Below are positions 15,145-18,287 of a stretch of 18,287 nt of DNA, piece by piece; position 1 is the first letter of the stretch; each line of letters begins with the position of its first letter. The notes below the pieces were generated by a model. The model made no database searches, was not told the origin of the DNA, and worked only from the letters and a program-made list of their open reading frames with translations. Made by a program: the position numbers and the translations under genes. The stretch covers positions 1 to 18,287 of the forward strand of contig JAWLBW010000060.1 in NCBI GenBank assembly GCA_041687475.1, in the 5' to 3' direction. Source of the stretch: JAWLBW01 sp041687475. Its GTDB lineage: Bacteria > J088 > JAWLBW01.

Positions 15145-16569
15145 ATGAGCAACGGCGTAATCAAGCAGGTCATCGGACCGGTCGTCGACGTCTACTTTGA
15201 AGACGGCAACCTTCCGGCGGTTTACACGGCCCTTCGGGTTTCGAACCCCGCCATCAGCGATAAGAAGGGGAACCTTGTTCTGGAAGTCGCGCAGCACCTC
15301 GGTGAAAACACCGTGCGCACGATTGCCATGGACGCCACCGACGGTCTCGTGCGCGGTATGGAAGTCGGGAACACCGGCGCCCAGATCAGCGTTCCGGTCG
15401 GTAAGGCCACCCTGGGGCGTATCTTCAACGTCGTGGGCGAAGCCATCGACGAGCTTCCCATCGAGGTGAAGGCCGATACGAAGTGGGAAATTCACCGCGA
15501 AGCCCCCAAGTTCACCGAACAGACCACCCAGGTCGAAATGTTCGAAACGGGCATCAAGGTCATCGACCTGCTGGCTCCGTACACCCGCGGTGGTAAGATT
15601 GGTCTGTTCGGCGGCGCCGGCGTGGGCAAGACCGTTCTGCTGCAGGAACTGATTCGTAACGTCGCCATCGAGCGCGGCGGCTTCTCGGTGTTCGCCGGCG
15701 TCGGCGAGCGTACCCGTGAAGGTAACGACCTGTACCACGAAATGCAGGACTCGGGCGTCATCAACACGAAGGAGCCGGAAAAGAGCCAGGCGGTTCTCGT
15801 GTTCGGTCAGATGAACGAACCCCCGGGAGCCCGCGCGCGTGTTGCCCTTTCGGCGCTTACCATGGCCGAATACTTCCGTGACGAAGAAGGCCGCGACGTG
15901 CTGCTGTTCGTCGACAACATCTTCCGCTTCACCCAGGCGGGTTCGGAAGTGTCGGCTCTGCTCGGGCGTATTCCCAGCGCCGTGGGTTACCAGCCCACCC
16001 TGGCCACGGAAATGGGCGCCCTGCAGGAGCGTATTACGACGACGAACAAGGGCGCCATTACCTCGGTGCAGGCCATTTACGTTCCGGCCGACGACTTGAC
16101 CGACCCCGCGCCGGCCACGACGTTCGCCCACCTTGACGCCACCACGGTTCTCTCGCGTGCGATTTCGGAACTGGGTATTTATCCGGCCGTCGACCCGCTT
16201 GACTCGACCAGCCGAATTCTCGACCCGAACATTCTCGGCGCCGAGCACTACGGTGTTGCCCGTTCGGTGCAGTCGACCCTGCAGCGCTACAAGGAACTGC
16301 AGGACGTCATTGCCATTCTCGGTATGGACGAACTGTCGGAAGAAGACAAGCTTGTCGTGGCCCGCGCCCGTAAGCTGCAGCGCTTTCTCTCGCAGCCGTT
16401 CTTCGTGGCCGAACAGTTTACCGGCACGCCCGGCCGTTACGTGAAGCTTGAAGAAACCATCAAGGGCTTCAAGGAAATTCTCGACGGCAAGCACGATGAC
16501 CTTCCCGAACAGGCCTTCCTCATGGTGGGCACGATCGAAGAAGCCATCGAGAAGGCCAAGACCCTTTAA
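15145..16569 (+). CDS. atpD: F-type ATP synthase subunit beta
   Basis: This is the catalytic subunit of F1, three copies per complex, synthesising ATP from ADP and phosphate. It has 474 residues. The beta barrel starts GVIKQVIGPVVDVYFEDGNL (4-23). Walker A is GGAGVGKT (156-163), then GERTREGNDL (187-196) with the catalytic Glu, and Walker B VLLFVDNIFRF. The C-terminal lever DELSEED is perfect at 395-401. ATG 15145 follows GAGGATAGGA, a good ribosome site, 40 bases after gamma. Confidence 0.99.
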   Translation: MSNGVIKQVIGPVVDVYFEDGNLPAVYTALRVSNPAISDKKGNLVLEVAQHLGENTVRTIAMDATDGLVRGMEVGNTGAQISVPVGKATLGRIFNVVGEAIDELPIEVKADTKWEIHREAPKFTEQTTQVEMFETGIKVIDLLAPYTRGGKIGLFGGAGVGKTVLLQELIRNVAIERGGFSVFAGVGERTREGNDLYHEMQDSGVINTKEPEKSQAVLVFGQMNEPPGARARVALSALTMAEYFRDEEGRDVLLFVDNIFRFTQAGSEVSALLGRIPSAVGYQPTLATEMGALQERITTTNKGAITSVQAIYVPADDLTDPAPATTFAHLDATTVLSRAISELGIYPAVDPLDSTSRILDPNILGAEHYGVARSVQSTLQRYKELQDVIAILGMDELSEEDKLVVARARKLQRFLSQPFFVAEQFTGTPGRYVKLEETIKGFKEILDGKHDDLPEQAFLMVGTIEEAIEKAKTL

Positions 16570-16585
16570 GCGACTTCAAGGGGAA

Positions 16586-16603
16586 GGGCGGCTTCGGCCG
16601 CCC
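16586..16603 (+). other. Intercistronic UUCG hairpin between atpD and atpC
   Basis: GGGCGGC (16586-16592), loop TTCG (16593-16596), GCCGCCC (16597-16603): a perfect seven-pair G+C stem capped by the extra-stable UUCG tetraloop. No T-run follows, so it is unlikely to terminate. It may pause or protect the transcript between beta (three copies) and epsilon (one copy). Confidence 0.65.
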
Positions 16604-16643
16604 GCACCCGAGTTTTCGCGCAACCTGAAGAAGCAAGATTGCC

Positions 16644-17060
16644 ATGGATCGCATTCGTCTCGATATCGTTACGCCCGACCGCAAGGTGCTGAGCCAGGAA
16701 GTCGACGAGGTCATTCTGCCCGGAGAGCTGGGCGCCCTCGGCGTGCTGCCCGGTCACACGGAACTTCTGACGCTGCTGCGTCCGGGGCCGCTCGAGCTGC
16801 GTGACGGAAACAAGAGCGATCACTATGCGGTCAGCGGCGGCTATGCCGAGGTCGGCCCGAACAAGGTTATTGTGCTGGCCGACACCGCCGAGCACGCGGC
16901 CGATATCGATGTGACGCGCGCGCAATCGGCGCAGAAGCGCGCCGAGGAAAGTCTCGGTGACCTCGAAATGTCGGGCGAGCACTACGCCTCGGCCCAGGCA
17001 GCCCTCAGTCGCGCCACGGTTCGCATCGAAGTAGCCGGGCTGGTTCGCGACCGCCGCTGA
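16644..17060 (+). CDS. atpC: F-type ATP synthase subunit epsilon
   Basis: This subunit sits at the foot of the rotor and can inhibit ATP hydrolysis. It has 138 residues, family-typical. The N-terminal beta sandwich spans about 1-85 with LPGELGALGVLPGHTELLTL (25-44), AVSGGYAEVG (62-71) and VIVLADTAE. The two-helix C-terminal hairpin lies at about 88-135. ATG 16644 begins directly with the first strand (IRLDIVTPDRKVLSQEVDEV). The ribosome site is weak. It is the last gene of the operon; a strong terminator follows 30 bases after the stop. Confidence 0.96.
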   Translation: MDRIRLDIVTPDRKVLSQEVDEVILPGELGALGVLPGHTELLTLLRPGPLELRDGNKSDHYAVSGGYAEVGPNKVIVLADTAEHAADIDVTRAQSAQKRAEESLGDLEMSGEHYASAQAALSRATVRIEVAGLVRDRR

Positions 17061-17086
17061 TTCAATCGCAGAGTTGTTGCATTTTC

Positions 17087-17117
17087 AAAGGCGCTGTCTT
17101 CGGACAGCGCCTTTTTT
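17087..17117 (+). terminator. Rho-independent terminator of the ATP synthase operon
   Basis: GGCGCTGTC (17090-17098), TTCG loop, GACAGCGCC (17103-17111), then TTTTTT (17112-17117). The AAA at 17087-17089 can extend the pairing into the T-run. A textbook intrinsic terminator. Confidence 0.95.
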
Positions 17118-17185
17118 CTGGGGTGCCGAGCACGAATCGTAGCGTGAAGCGGGCTAAGCGAAGCGGTAAGTAGCGCCGAAGTCTT
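17118..17185 (+). mobile_element. Residual 5' segment of the group II intron
   Basis: Only 68 bases separate the atp terminator T-run from the reverse transcriptase start, far less than the several hundred bases needed for ribozyme domains I-III. A GTGCC at 17123-17127 resembles the GUGYG 5' intron end imperfectly. I read this as the remnant of a 5'-deleted intron; the exact boundary is uncertain. Confidence 0.4.
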
Positions 17186-18287
17186 GTGAGCACCAGACAG
17201 CAGAAAATCCAGTTAGAGCTGGGCTTCGTCGGAAGAGCGCAGGGTGAAGCGCGGCGCGACCCTGAAGGAAGGGCTGTGGTGCGCACAGCGACGGAGGAAG
17301 CCGAAAGCCCGGCAGACGACATCATGGCGCAGGTGCTCGCCCGTGAGAATCTGCGCGAAGCCATGAGGAAAGTAAAACGGGGCGGCAGGAGTCCGGGCGT
17401 CGACGGCATGACCATCGAACAACTGCCCGGGTATCTGTCGAAGCACTGGCCGACCTCCGCAAGCAATTGCAAACCGGAAGCTACCGGCCGCACCCCGTGC
17501 GGCGGGTAGAATCGCGAAACCTGACGGCGGCAAGCGACAGCTTGGTATCCCGACGGTGCTGAACCGATTCATCCAGCAAGCGATGTTTCAGGTGATGCAA
17601 TGCCGATGGGATCCTGCCTTCAGCCCTCACAGCTACGGATTCTGCCCTGGGCGCTCGCAGCATCAGGCGGTGGCCGCAGCCCAATCGTATATACGGTCGG
17701 GTTACGACTACGTGGTCGACATGGACATCGAGAAATTCTTTGACCGCCAGACGGAGGGCACGCCGCAAGGTGGGCCCTTGTCTCCACTCTTGTCCAACCT
17801 GGTACTCGACGAGCTCGTCGGTGAGCTTTCAAGACGTGGCCTGCACTTGGTGCGTTACGCCGACGACTGAAATATCTATGTCTGAAGCGAAAACGCGCGG
17901 GGCAGCGCGTGCTTGCAAGTGTGAAGCGGTTTCTATCGAAGCGGCTTCGCCTCACGGTGAGTGAAAAGAAGAGTGCCGTAGGCCGACCCCATAAGCGTAA
18001 ATTTCTGGGCTTCAGCTTTACGCGCGAGAAGGAGCCAAGGCGTAAGATTGCCGAGGCATCGCTCAAGCGCTTCAAGCAGAGAGTCCGGGAACTGACGCGG
18101 CGTAACGGCAGGCTTAGTCTGGATGAGATGATAGCGGCACTGCGCCGCTATCTGACCGGATGGGCAGCCTATTATGGGTTTGCCGAAGCCGGCTCGAGCC
18201 TCACGCCAGCTCGACGCATGGATAAGGCGACGGCTTCGATGTGTGGTCTGGAAGCAGTGGAAAACCAACCCACGTCGATACCGTATG
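17186..18287 (+). pseudogene. Decayed group II intron (class C) reverse transcriptase/maturase, continuing past window end
   Basis: Intact members encode a reverse transcriptase with maturase (X) domain that splices and retrohomes its host intron. Here the sequence reads in broken pieces. The N-terminus is intact from GTG 17186 through SPGVDGMTIEQLPGYL. One-base losses occur near 17452 (after HWP) and near 17511 (in VE/IAKPDGG). Then RQLGIPTVLNRFIQQAMFQV, SYGFCPGRSQHQAVAAAQ and VVDMDIEKFFD are in frame. About 40-45 residues are missing between FFD and TEGTPQGGPLSPLLSN (17744-17750). The catalytic YADD is followed by TGA (17868) where Cys is expected, and two extra bases near 17883 shift the frame. 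The C-terminal RKFLGFSFTREKEPRR and LRRYLTGWAAYYGF survive, with another shift near 18227 before RRLRCVVWKQWKTNPRRYR. It cannot encode a working enzyme. Confidence 0.88.

Noticed and set aside
17186..18287. Reverse transcriptase considered as part of a retron, diversity-generating retroelement or other RT-based defence system
   Set aside because: The GVDGMT, IPKPDGG-like, GTPQGGPLSPLLSN, YADD-C-NIYV and C-terminal LxxYLxGW...WKQWK blocks are those of group II intron class C proteins. No msr/msd, template repeat or variable-repeat pair is seen.

Overview
The window is G+C-rich chromosomal DNA from a Gram-negative-type bacterium. It carries three housekeeping blocks, two isolated minus-strand genes, and a decayed retroelement at the right edge. 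The ATP synthase block encodes two b-type stalk subunits, the second with a leader-like N-terminus, and contains no a or c subunit genes. This split layout is familiar from deltaproteobacterial-grade lineages. I place the organism there only tentatively, because no rRNA or other taxonomic marker is present.

Region 1 (1-5470, plus strand) is the dcw cell-wall and division cluster. It runs murB (5' end outside the window), ddl, ftsQ, ftsA, ftsZ, then a 70-residue ribbon-helix-helix-like protein. MurB and Ddl make peptidoglycan precursors. FtsQ, FtsA and FtsZ build the septal ring. The small protein sits 43 bases after ftsZ and is probably cotranscribed with it.

Region 2 (5415-6686, minus strand) is a convergent gene for an exported protein of unknown function with an HEGDWEH motif reminiscent of Vps62-type proteins. 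Its 3' end overlaps the end of the small division-linked gene by 56 bp. About 440 bp of non-coding DNA then separates it from region 3.

Region 3 (7129-9542, plus strand) holds myo-inositol-phosphate synthase, a CDP-alcohol phosphatidyltransferase (4-base overlap) and a PgpA-type lipid phosphatase, behind a good sigma70-like promoter. Together they could form a complete glucose-6-phosphate to phosphatidylinositol pathway. This is the most biologically interesting unit in the window. Convergent to it lies a histone-deacetylase-fold metalloenzyme gene (9724-10710, minus strand).

Region 4 (10885-17117, plus strand) is the ATP synthase operon b', b, delta, alpha, gamma, beta, epsilon. It has a near-consensus promoter, a leader of about 120 bases with a 22-base pyrimidine run, two intercistronic tetraloop hairpins and a textbook terminator.

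Region 5 (17118-18287) begins directly behind that terminator. It is the wreck of a group II intron class C reverse transcriptase, with several frameshifts, a stop at the YADD motif, an internal deletion and almost no 5' ribozyme. Class C introns are known to insert behind terminator hairpins, which fits its position.
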